DNA from: JAYXXU01 sp049301135
GTDB lineage: Bacteria; Pseudomonadota; Gammaproteobacteria; Pseudomonadales; Moraxellaceae
NCBI GenBank assembly: GCA_049301135.1
Contig: JBAQKP010000218.1
Span: forward strand, 1 to 28,266
Direction: 5' to 3'
DNA: 28,266 nucleotides
Shown one piece after another: positions 7,807-14,685 of this stretch. The notes beneath the pieces were generated by a model. The model did not search any database. It saw nothing but the letters and a program-made list of their open reading frames with translations, and had not been told where the DNA came from. The position numbers were made by a program, and so were the translations under genes. Position 1 is the first letter of the stretch. Every line of letters begins with the position of its first letter.

Positions 7807-8337
7807 CTATGAATACAACCACTGCGAAAACGACTCATACCCATCCCATGCAAGTGGCTCTGATTCAGTCTGCTGCTGTGTAAGTGGCTGGCCGTCGCTC
7901 AATTGCACTTCATAGCGGTGGCTGTCGATTTCGATCATGCCCAATACAACCAAGCTGCGTTCTAGGTCGCGCATTTGATCGCGGTCAAGCTCTAGCCGTC
8001 GCATAACTGCCCTGTGCCAATCCTCCACCCTGACTAGGGCTTGTGAAGGCTTATAGCCGCCCCTGACTAGCGTCCGCTGTCTACGCTCCAACAACACGTT
8101 AAAACCAGCAAGGGCGCGTGACTGATTAGCAGTCAAAGCAACATACGCGCCTGTATGGTGTACAGGGTGTTTTGGCTGGCTGGCAAGATATGTCAGTAGG
8201 TCGGCTTTGTGGTTGCGTAGCAGGTCGATCAGGTTAGGCGGTGGCGGTTGCTGTGCTTCAAGGTGTAAATGGTTGCCTTCGATGCTGACTTGTACGCCGT
8301 GCTGTTGGGCAAGGTCGAGAATTTCACGCGCATTCAT
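7807..8337 (-). CDS. Unknown island protein with TubC-N-like N-terminal domain
   Basis: This 176-residue protein has an N-terminal 50 residues that fit the TubC_N docking-domain pattern (AREILDLAQQHGVQVSIEGN, then a PNLIDLLRNHKADLLTYL helix). That small fold is known from polyketide/peptide synthetase docking and also appears fused to proteins of mobile elements. The remaining 120 residues are not recognized. The ATG overlaps the helicase stop as ATGA, so the two are translationally coupled, which suggests a role with replication. The biochemical function is unknown. Confidence 0.7.
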   Translation of the reverse strand: MNAREILDLAQQHGVQVSIEGNHLHLEAQQPPPPNLIDLLRNHKADLLTYLASQPKHPVHHTGAYVALTANQSRALAGFNVLLERRQRTLVRGGYKPSQALVRVEDWHRAVMRRLELDRDQMRDLERSLVVLGMIEIDSHRYEVQLSDGQPLTQQQTESEPLAWDGYESFSQWLYS

Positions 8338-11195
8338 AGATCAGCACTCCACTGTGGTGGTGTGGCCGTAGCCGTTACGGGTAGATCATCCTGTTTTTTT
8401 GCCGTAACAGCCGTAACAACCGTAACAGGGCTGGAAATACTAGGGCTGGCGTTGTTACGGTTGCTGTTTTGGCTTACCGTAACAACCGTAACAGGTGGGG
8501 GCGTTTGCTCCCTTGATTGGCTTGTTACGGTGTTTGTTACGGTTGTTACGGTTTGCATTTCGGCTTCCCGTAACAGGTTTTGGCCTTGCTGCTGTTGATT
8601 GTTACGGCTGTTACGGTTGTTACGGGCGTTTTCCTCTAACTCTATAACGGATTCGCCCCACATGCGGTCATTGAATGAATACATGCGGGTTAGCTTGCCG
8701 CTATCGGGTAGCCGTTCGGGTTTGGTCGCCCCGCTGTCGTTGTTGTGGTCTATCCAGCCGTGCTGAATTAAAACCTTGCTGACTTGCTTATGATCGTAGC
8801 CTTTGCATATCTCGGTTCTGAATTGCTCAGGAAATACCAGATACCGCTTGCTACCGCTTTCCTCCTTAAAATATCCAGCACGGTTGATCACCTTTTGAAT
8901 GATCGGCTCATCATTGGCGTTGTATACGGGGTGGTAGCTTTCAAACCGACTTGAGCCGTTTGCTTCAAAAAACGCCTTAACGTGGGCAAGTATGGCGCGT
9001 TCTTCATGGTTGCCGATCATGCCAAACGATTCTAACCAAGCATCAAAACACTGGCGGGCTGACTCGGTGGCTTCACCTTTGCTCCAGCCTGTTATGCCTG
9101 CATCGGTTGCGATTTCGCCACCTGCTGCAATCAAGGCAAAGCGGCTGGCAACACGGTGCGCCTGTCCAGTCGCTTGGCTAGGCACATGCGCCATAAACGC
9201 CTGCATATGCTGTCTGGTTTGTTCTGCTGCATGTTGTGGGTCTTTGGTGACGTGTTCTAGGAAAGCTTGGCCTGCTGTGCCGTAGTATCGCTTGGTGGCG
9301 GCTTTGGCCTGTTCGCTAAATGCCTGTGGGCTGCTGGCCGTGTGGATATGCTCAAACATGCCCATACTTTGCCCTGCATCGGCGGGTATTTCAGCAAGGC
9401 GGATTTCTTGGCCTGCATTTGTGCGCTTGCCTGCCTGCTGCATTAAAGCACTCAAGGATTCTTCACCTGCTGACAAAAACAACACGCGCCACTTGATCGC
9501 GTCTTTTGTCGTGCCTGTTTTGTGCATTCGCGCCTTGCCTTGTCCATTCGCAAGCATATAAACCGCTGTACCAATTACACGCGGATCGCATTGGTTCAAT
9601 TCATCCAATACCAGTAGGCCGTCATTGTGTAAGGCTGCTAGTCCCTCCAGTGCGTTATCGGTGGTGCGCCATTCGCGCCCGTATTGTTCAGGGTCGCCCC
9701 ATACACTACAGGCCATTTTTAACGCCGTGCTTTTGCCTGTACTGCTGCCACCCTTGATATGGATACCGCCACCCTGTTCGCCCACTAGATCGGCTAGAAC
9801 GGCTGCAAAGGCCATAGATAGCGCCAATCCTAAACGGCTGTTGTTCACTGCCAATACTGCCACATGGTCGCGCCACTGCTGCAATGTGCCTAACTGCGAA
9901 AACGCGGGTTCTAGGCCGTGTGGATTCTGAAAAACGGTTAATTGATCGCTTTGGCCGCTGGCACGATCTGGCATAACGTACACGCCACCATGCCACCCCA
10001 ATTTATTAACACACAAGGCGCGTTGTTCGGTTGGGTAGCTTTGCAGGTATGACGTGAACAATTCACGGCTACGCCTGCTGGGGTATATCTGCATCCCTCT
10101 GCTGGCAAGCTCTCGCCTTACGTCCGCGCCGTCGCCCTGCAATAGCTCCAACGGCATCGCCCATTGGTGCAAGCGGTTGTCAGGGTCACGCCACTCCAAC
10201 AAACGCCCCCATGCCTGACTTGTACCACTACGGGTCATGGCTCGAATAATGATCGGGCTAGACACAAATACCGCCTGTTCGCTACCGTCTTTTTCCTCCA
10301 CAAAATGCAGGCCGTTGGTTTTCACCTCAAAAAATCCGCCACCAAACGCCATAGGTTCAGCTAGGTGGCCTGCTGGTATTCCCTGTGGGTATCTGGTTTT
10401 GGGTTTCGGTTTTTCGTTTGCCGTTGGTTCTGCCTGAATCGGCTCGATCTTCACCACTGGCAAGCCTGTAACGTCTGCCGCTGTGGTGGTCAAACCGCTG
10501 GCCGTGCGCTGCTTTTGCCAGTTGATCACGTCGCCTTTTGGCGGTAGGTCAAGCTGTGCCACGTCTAACGCCCATAGATCGCAATCTAAGCCACTTAGAA
10601 CGCTGGTAACGTCCGCTTGGTACGATTGGCCTGCATCATCAAAATCAGGCCATACGATCACCTTACGCCCTGCCAATGGTTGCCAGTCGGTGGCGTTGGC
10701 AGATGACTTACCGCCTGACGTGGTGGCGATTAAACCAAGTGAACAAAGGTAGTCGGCTTTTTGTTCGCCTTCACAGATATAAACCGCTTGGCCTGCATCG
10801 GTATTCAGCAATTCATGCCATTTATACAAGGGCTTACCACCCGTAAACGCGGGTTCTTTGGCAACAAATGACGCGCCGTCATGGTGAAAGGCTCGAATCC
10901 ATTTGTCACCATTTGCACCTGCCGCCTTTGCAGTGGTCGCCTGCTGTTCAGGCGTTAGGCTGTCGAATGTTAGATGTTTGGCGCGTGTTTTCCAGTACAA
11001 GGGCTGGCCGTGCGCATCGGTGTATAGGTGTAAATGCGTTGGCTGGTAGCCTTGTTTAGTCGCCTTGTTTGCTAGTTTGCGGGCGTATGCTTTGGCCTGT
11101 TCGGGTAGGTCACTGGCTGCCGCTGCTGTCGCTTGTGGCTCTGGTAGCTCACTGTTCAACAGGTCTAGGGTATCGGTGCATGGTTGGCTATTCAT
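8334..11195 (-). CDS. Toprim / DUF927 primase-helicase of the island
   Basis: This 953-residue replication protein has a Toprim-like primase part (about 55-230) with ICEGEQKADYL (Glu142) and PDFDDAG (183-189). A DUF927 helicase domain follows (about 275-640), with Walker A GGSSTGKST (482-490) and Walker B LLVLDE (527-532). The region 640-850 probably includes a winged-helix part. The C-terminal tail (about 857-947) is low complexity (RN, VT and Q runs) because its DNA carries the GTTACGG repeat array. I start at the ATG at 11195, which has GGGAGGT 6 bases upstream and overlaps the preceding stop as ATGA; an ATG at 11210 has no such site. It would unwind and prime the island's replication together with the zinc-finger protein encoded just upstream. 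Confidence 0.88.
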   Translation of the reverse strand: MNSQPCTDTLDLLNSELPEPQATAAAASDLPEQAKAYARKLANKATKQGYQPTHLHLYTDAHGQPLYWKTRAKHLTFDSLTPEQQATTAKAAGANGDKWIRAFHHDGASFVAKEPAFTGGKPLYKWHELLNTDAGQAVYICEGEQKADYLCSLGLIATTSGGKSSANATDWQPLAGRKVIVWPDFDDAGQSYQADVTSVLSGLDCDLWALDVAQLDLPPKGDVINWQKQRTASGLTTTAADVTGLPVVKIEPIQAEPTANEKPKPKTRYPQGIPAGHLAEPMAFGGGFFEVKTNGLHFVEEKDGSEQAVFVSSPIIIRAMTRSGTSQAWGRLLEWRDPDNRLHQWAMPLELLQGDGADVRRELASRGMQIYPSRRSRELFTSYLQSYPTEQRALCVNKLGWHGGVYVMPDRASGQSDQLTVFQNPHGLEPAFSQLGTLQQWRDHVAVLAVNNSRLGLALSMAFAAVLADLVGEQGGGIHIKGGSSTGKSTALKMACSVWGDPEQYGREWRTTDNALEGLAALHNDGLLVLDELNQCDPRVIGTAVYMLANGQGKARMHKTGTTKDAIKWRVLFLSAGEESLSALMQQAGKRTNAGQEIRLAEIPADAGQSMGMFEHIHTASSPQAFSEQAKAATKRYYGTAGQAFLEHVTKDPQHAAEQTRQHMQAFMAHVPSQATGQAHRVASRFALIAAGGEIATDAGITGWSKGEATESARQCFDAWLESFGMIGNHEERAILAHVKAFFEANGSSRFESYHPVYNANDEPIIQKVINRAGYFKEESGSKRYLVFPEQFRTEICKGYDHKQVSKVLIQHGWIDHNNDSGATKPERLPDSGKLTRMYSFNDRMWGESVIELEENARNNRNSRNNQQQQGQNLLREAEMQTVTTVTNTVTSQSREQTPPPVTVVTVSQNSNRNNASPSISSPVTVVTAVTAKKQDDLPVTATATPPQWSADL
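8374..8625 (-). repeat. GTTACGG iteron array, candidate replication origin
   Basis: The heptamer GTTACGG or its complement occurs 14 times in 252 bases. GTTACGG (plus strand) starts at 8374, 8454, 8524, 8536, 8545, 8601, 8610 and 8619. CCGTAAC starts at 8402, 8411, 8420, 8477, 8486 and 8568. Copies in a cluster lie 9 bp apart (once 12), giving a 9-mer TGTTACGGY. The array lies wholly within the helicase gene, yet its copies are read as Arg-Asn, Val-Thr (two different ways) and Leu-Arg. Conservation is therefore at DNA level. A binding array for the island's replication protein, comparable to the iterons of satellite P4, is the best explanation. Confidence 0.8.
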
Positions 11196-11524
11196 GGCTG
11201 TACCTCCCATGCGCCCAATGCTTTACAGGCATCAACAAAGGCTAGGCCATGCCTTGCCATATGAAAGGCGATAACGTCGCCACCTTTGGCTTCACATACC
11301 ATGCACTTGTAGCCGCCACCCTTGATATTGATTCGTAGGCTCGGTTGGCTGTCATCATGGAAAGGGCAAAGGCTGGAACGCCATTCGCCTGTACCGATCA
11401 GCTTCATGCCGCTGTGTTCGCGGTAGTATTCCAGCGGTTGCGGTAGCAGTGAACGATTCAGGGCAAAGCGGTTGCCTGTCCGCTGTCCATTAAATGCGGT
11501 GCGTCGTGGGGTCGCGTATTTCAT
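11192..11524 (-). CDS. CHC2-type zinc-finger protein (primase zinc-binding subunit)
   Basis: This 110-residue protein has one CHC2 zinc finger: Cys53, His56, Cys74 and Cys77 in CPFHDD...YKCMVC, followed by EAKGGDVIAFHMARHGLAF, as in DnaG-type primases. Normally this domain is fused to the primase; here it is a separate gene overlapping the Toprim/helicase gene by ATGA. It probably recognizes template for primer start. GGAGGG lies 9 bases before the ATG at 11524, and the previous gene ends 2 bases upstream of that ATG. Confidence 0.88.
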   Translation of the reverse strand: MKYATPRRTAFNGQRTGNRFALNRSLLPQPLEYYREHSGMKLIGTGEWRSSLCPFHDDSQPSLRINIKGGGYKCMVCEAKGGDVIAFHMARHGLAFVDACKALGAWEVQP

Positions 11525-11526
11525 GG

Positions 11527-11943
11527 TTACACGCCCTCCCGATTGGATTTCAGGCGGTTTAATTCACGCTCGATCTGCTGGCAAATGAACAGCAACAAAG
11601 GGGCTAGGCTTAAGACTTTTTCCCTATGCTCCAGTAGTGGCGTATGTTCTAGTTCCTCGTTAATCAAAAAGCAAAAACATACCGCTTCACAGTCCAGCTT
11701 TTCTAGGGTGTCTAAACCGTCATCCATAAAATGAGTAACGTAAAACAATTCCTGTGCGCAGTAATGATAAAAACATGATTCGTGGTAGACGGCTACCTCG
11801 ATTAAATCAAGCTCGATCTGTTTTGAATCTACGCTGTACGGGTCGGCAATCGCTGAATCTAAGCGGTTTAGCGTGTCGATTAACGGGGCTAGGTATAGCA
11901 GGCTGGCAAAGCTGGGGGTACTGGCGGCTTTAGATAAAGTCAT
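11527..11943 (-). CDS. Unknown acidic island protein
   Basis: This 138-residue protein is not recognized. It is acidic and helical, with several Cys and aromatic residues in the middle (YHESCFYHYC, AVCFCFL) and no membrane helix or signal peptide that I can see. It lies in the tightly packed operon between the exported small protein (14-bp overlap) and the CHC2 zinc finger (2-base gap). AGGAGT 8 bases before the ATG supports translation. Placement suggests a replication accessory or helper-interference protein, but that is inference only. Confidence 0.65.
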   Translation of the reverse strand: MTLSKAASTPSFASLLYLAPLIDTLNRLDSAIADPYSVDSKQIELDLIEVAVYHESCFYHYCAQELFYVTHFMDDGLDTLEKLDCEAVCFCFLINEELEHTPLLEHREKVLSLAPLLLFICQQIERELNRLKSNREGV

Positions 11944-12238
11944 TATAAGTGACTCCTATTGCATGAATAGAAGCCTTACTGTCCATCGCAACATGGGCGG
12001 CAAGGCTGGAACGGGGTTGCGAACAGAAGCAATAGGAAAATTCTGCATACCCGAAGGTATCCCGCTCCAGCTTCACCATAGCGGTGGTTGCTGTCACGGT
12101 CGAATTGTACCCAATTGCTGCCATCTGTTCACGGGTTAATTGTGCGGCGGTTGCGGGTACTGACTTGCAAAGCGTCAAGCCCACGCAAATGGCGGCAACC
12201 AATGCCACACGGCTACAAAACTTCAGGGCGGTGGTCAT
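11930..12238 (-). CDS. Small exported island protein of unknown function
   Basis: This 102-residue protein has a clear N-terminal signal: positive residues Lys6 and Arg10, a hydrophobic core (VALVAAICVGLTLC) and a possible cleavage after PATAA near residue 32. The mature part of about 70 residues has a YCFCS motif and no known domain. The Cys at 24 is not in a good lipobox (Leu at -1). The start codon overlaps the alpA stop as ATGA, so expression is coupled to the regulator. An envelope protein in such a small satellite could act in superinfection exclusion; this is unproven. Confidence 0.6.
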   Translation of the reverse strand: MTTALKFCSRVALVAAICVGLTLCKSVPATAAQLTREQMAAIGYNSTVTATTAMVKLERDTFGYAEFSYCFCSQPRSSLAAHVAMDSKASIHAIGVTYNDFI

Positions 12239-12438
12239 ACAGTCGCCCCTAGTCGGTCATCAATCCATTGCTGAATCTCGGTGCTATCCCATCCAACGGC
12301 ACGGCAACCAATGCGGCGCGATTTCGGGAATTTACCCGCCTTCATCAAGTTGTAAATGTGGCTCACCTTAAAGCCTGTCGCTTGTTCAACGTCTGGCAGT
12401 CGCATCACGCGGCGGGTGGTGTTTTGGGTAGTGTTCAT
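12235..12438 (-). CDS. AlpA-family transcriptional regulator
   Basis: This 67-residue helix-turn-helix protein of the AlpA/MerR-like excisionase type has RVMRLPDVEQATGFKVSHIYN (about 10-31), the AGKFPKSRRIG wing and a GWDSTEIQQWIDDR ending. AlpA proteins activate integrase and excision genes of P4-like elements and are the usual master regulator of Gram-negative PICIs. The ATG at 12438 has a GAGGG site about 8 bases upstream, while an upstream ATG at 12471 has none. It is the first gene of the operon running to the helicase. Direct repeats about 65-95 bases upstream are candidate operators. Confidence 0.9.
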   Translation of the reverse strand: MNTTQNTTRRVMRLPDVEQATGFKVSHIYNLMKAGKFPKSRRIGCRAVGWDSTEIQQWIDDRLGATV

Positions 12439-12502
12439 GGGTAACGCCCTCTGGCTTTCTGTGTAAGCCATTAGAACGCTGTTTTAAAACAATAAAAATT
12501 TG

Positions 12503-12532
12503 TCTACTAGCACAACGGGGCTTCTACTAGCA
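12503..12532 (-). promoter_or_regulatory. Direct-repeat operator upstream of alpA
   Basis: TCTACTAGCA occurs at 12503-12512 and 12523-12532, exactly 20 bp apart (about two helical turns), each containing the dyad CTAnTAG and followed by a similar ACGGG stretch. It lies in the only gap (12439-12543) between the downstream end of the integrase operon and alpA, where the alpA promoter must be. AT-rich DNA downstream of it could hold a -10, but no hexamer pair is convincing. Confidence 0.55.
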
Positions 12533-12543
12533 GACGGGTTGTT

Positions 12544-13179
12544 TTATGTCTGTTTTTGTGCCTTGGCTTCATCATCAAAAGCCTTAGCCCATTGCTTTAG
12601 GGTGTCTTCAATGACGGTTAGGTTCAATTCCTTATCAATCACACGCACAGCACCAGCACGGCTTTTCCGTTGGTGACCGCGCCATGTATAAGGTGGAGTG
12701 TTAAATTCGGCATAGGCCTCTAAAAATCTAGCTTTTTCATCACCGTACAAGGTATCTGCTTTGGCCTTACCGCCTTTGGCGCGTGGTTCTGTAACCGTAG
12801 TTTGGTAGGTTGACTCTGAACCCATGTAAAGGCCTTGCATCAAACCTGTGTAGTAGCTTGATTTTGATAAAAATAAGATAACTCTGTGATCACTAATTTC
12901 AGTATCTAACACCCTAATTGCATCTAACGAAAAAGCACAAGCCACAAGGTTCAATTCTGTTAAATGAGATCCATCATTGAGTGCTTTCTTAAGCCACGCG
13001 GCTTCATACTCAAACCCAATAAGTCTTTCCTGACTTTTCAGAATACCAAGTAGGTTTTGCCAGTCTTGCGGCGCATTTGATTGCTTATGTTTATCAGACT
13101 GTCGTGCGTATAGGTAGATACGCTGGATATTCATTAAGTTTTCTTTGATCTGTTTTTCTATACTCCACGATCCGTTCAT
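12544..13179 (-). CDS. Unknown island protein downstream of integrase
   Basis: This 211-residue protein is not recognized. The N-terminal half (IQRIYLYARQSDKHKQS...) is mixed alpha/beta. The C-terminal half is basic (RAKGGKAKAD, RGHQRKSRAGAVRVI) and ends in a helical TVIEDTLKQWAKAFDDEAKA stretch that could be DNA-binding. The ATG at 13179 lies 2 bases after the integrase stop and has GGAG 8 bases upstream, so it is co-transcribed with int. Genes in this slot of satellites often serve excision or defence against other phages, but nothing in the sequence decides it. Confidence 0.65.
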   Translation of the reverse strand: MNGSWSIEKQIKENLMNIQRIYLYARQSDKHKQSNAPQDWQNLLGILKSQERLIGFEYEAAWLKKALNDGSHLTELNLVACAFSLDAIRVLDTEISDHRVILFLSKSSYYTGLMQGLYMGSESTYQTTVTEPRAKGGKAKADTLYGDEKARFLEAYAEFNTPPYTWRGHQRKSRAGAVRVIDKELNLTVIEDTLKQWAKAFDDEAKAQKQT

Positions 13180-13181
13180 GA

Positions 13182-14414
13182 TTAAGCTCCTATTTTGAAT
13201 CGTACAAGGTTGCTGTGATCCACTGGGGCGGTGGCGTATGCCGTCCATTCATCCATCAAGCGGCGGCGTTTCTCTAACAGGTCGCCACGCCTGTAGCTGG
13301 CCTCTACAGCACTGGTAAGCGTGTGGGCTAATGCCTGTTCGCATACGTCACGCGGGTGGTGGGTGCATTCCCCCGCCCAATCTCTAAAGGTTGATCTAAA
13401 GCCATGTACGGTGTACTGGCTATAGCCCATGTAATGCGTGAATAGGCGGTGCATTGTTGCGGTGGATATTGGCCGCCCTGCCTTCATGCCTGTGAAGATA
13501 TGCGGGTTAGATTCGATCCGCTCTAGGCTATCCAATAGGGCAAGCATGGCGGCGGTCAAGGGTATGCGGTGTTCTTTTTTAGCTTTCATACGGTGGGCGG
13601 GTATTGTCCACAAATTCGCCTCTCGGTTGATTTCGTCCCATCTGGCATTACATACCTCACTGGTACGGCATGCGGTCAAAATCAAAAAATGTAAGGCTTT
13701 GGCACTTTGGGTGGCGTGTTGTCTAAGTTCCTGTATAAACATCGGTAAATCGTTGTAAGGCATCGCGGGGTGGTGTTTGACCACCTGCTTTTTGTTATAT
13801 CGCGGCAATATGCTTTCTAAGTTGCCCTGCCATTCGGCTGGGTTGTCGCCTGTGCGTAGCTTCAGGGCTTTGGCGGCTCTCAAAATACTCTCTATGCGCC
13901 CTCTCACACGGTTGGCGGTTTCTGGCTTGTTCTGCCAGATCGGTTGTAGGATTTTCAGCATATCGGCTGTGCTTATGTCTTGTACCGACTTTTGTCCGAT
14001 CACAGGATAAGCATAGGTGGCTAATGTGTTTTCCCATTGTTGGCGGTGTTTTTGGTTTTTCCAGCTTTCTAAGCGTCCTTCTAGGTATTGGGCTGCCATC
14101 TGTTCAAACGTCACGCCATTGGCCGCCTGATACGCTTTCAGGGCTGCCAGTCTGTCGCGTTCTGTGATTGGGTCTATCCCGTCTGCGATCAATTTACGCG
14201 ATTCGGCCACCTTTGCTCTGGCATCTGCCAACGATACCAGCGGATAGCTGCCTAGCCCCATATCGCGGCGTTTGCCATTCATTTGGTAGCGGTGCATCCA
14301 ATTGGCCGCGCCCTTGCCATTGAGCTTGAGAAATAGCCCTCCACCATCGCTATGGCTGCCTGCTTTGCCTGCCTTGACTATGCTGGCTAGTTGCTGCTGT
14401 TTTAACTGTGCCAC
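13182..14414 (-). CDS. int: P4-type tyrosine integrase
   Basis: This 410-residue site-specific recombinase would integrate and excise the island at tRNA-Ser. The N-terminal DUF4102 arm-binding domain shows SHSDGGGLFLKLNGKG. A core-binding SAM-like domain follows, then the catalytic domain with Arg250 (TACRTSEV), His337 and Arg340 (HGFRSTFRDWA), His364 and the nucleophile Tyr374 (EASYRRGD). I choose the GTG at 14414 because GGAGGG lies 7 bases upstream and the N-terminus then fits the family; a TTG at 14453 would add 13 residues. The gene lies next to the right attachment site, transcribed away from it. The 14415-14583 leader has a TATACT -10 candidate near 14455. Confidence 0.95.
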   Translation of the reverse strand: MAQLKQQQLASIVKAGKAGSHSDGGGLFLKLNGKGAANWMHRYQMNGKRRDMGLGSYPLVSLADARAKVAESRKLIADGIDPITERDRLAALKAYQAANGVTFEQMAAQYLEGRLESWKNQKHRQQWENTLATYAYPVIGQKSVQDISTADMLKILQPIWQNKPETANRVRGRIESILRAAKALKLRTGDNPAEWQGNLESILPRYNKKQVVKHHPAMPYNDLPMFIQELRQHATQSAKALHFLILTACRTSEVCNARWDEINREANLWTIPAHRMKAKKEHRIPLTAAMLALLDSLERIESNPHIFTGMKAGRPISTATMHRLFTHYMGYSQYTVHGFRSTFRDWAGECTHHPRDVCEQALAHTLTSAVEASYRRGDLLEKRRRLMDEWTAYATAPVDHSNLVRFKIGA

Positions 14415-14442
14415 TTGGTCGCCCTCCACGATACCCCACACC

Positions 14443-14452
14443 TTTCCCCACA
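14443..14452 (+). repeat. Putative integrase arm site near attR
   Basis: A third copy of TTTCCCCACA, upstream of the integrase start and about 130 bases from the right core. A partial copy, ACCCCACA, lies at 14433-14440. See the matching pair at 7101-7122. Confidence 0.45.
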
Positions 14453-14583
14453 AAGTATAGCGGCTTTGGGTGGGCTTATGTGTAATAGAGTGGAAAAGTG
14501 ATAGACGGAAAGCCTTGTATTTATTGGCTTTATGATTAGCGTGTGTAGCATCTTGGCTTTACATGGAATCAGATCAGGCGGAT

Positions 14584-14601
14584 CTCTCTCACCGCCATAT
14601 A
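14584..14601 (+). repeat. attR, right attachment repeat
   Basis: An exact 18-bp copy of 7033-7050, containing the orphaned 3' end of the original tRNA-Ser including CCGCCA. The next six bases differ from the left side at four positions, but the terminator stem beyond is identical. Confidence 0.9.
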
Positions 14602-14611
14602 TGTAACATAA

Positions 14612-14636
14612 AGCCCTGACTATTCAGGGCTTTTTT
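14612..14636 (+). terminator. Original tRNA-Ser terminator, displaced by the island
   Basis: AGCCCTGA, loop CTAT, TCAGGGCT and six T's. The stem is identical to the terminator at 7061-7080 and the loop differs. If crossover took place in the 18-bp core, this is the chromosomal copy, now 7.5 kb from the tRNA. Confidence 0.85.
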
Positions 14637-14685
14637 GTGAAAAATCCTAAAATAACGCACAGAACACCCCACACTCGCCCCCTGC

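Larger units (their letters stand above)
7033..14601 (-). mobile_element. PICI-like phage satellite integrated in tRNA-Ser
   Basis: This island of about 7.6 kb is bounded by 18-bp direct repeats, the left one being the tRNA-Ser 3' end. Every gene is on the minus strand: integrase, unknown, alpA, exported small protein, unknown, CHC2 zinc finger, Toprim/DUF927 helicase, TubC-N-like protein and small terminase subunit. Virion structure, large terminase, portal and lysis genes are absent. Known Gram-negative phage-inducible chromosomal islands share the set of int, alpA, primase-helicase and a packaging-redirecting gene at a tRNA-like site. I infer a satellite that replicates itself and diverts a helper phage's packaging through its own TerS. 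A decayed P4-like prophage remnant is the main alternative, but the intact, tightly overlapping reading frames argue against decay. Confidence 0.85.

Noticed and set aside
8374..8625. CRISPR-like array
   Set aside because: The repeats are 7-9 bases, occur in both orientations with irregular spacing and lie in a coding region. There are no 25-40 base repeats with unique spacers and no cas genes.
14500..14583. A remnant gene between attR and the integrase
   Set aside because: There is no open frame with a start site. The region holds only short repeats (TTGGCTTTA at 14524 and 14553) and an AAAGCC/GGCTTT dyad, probably regulatory or recombination DNA, which I could not assign.
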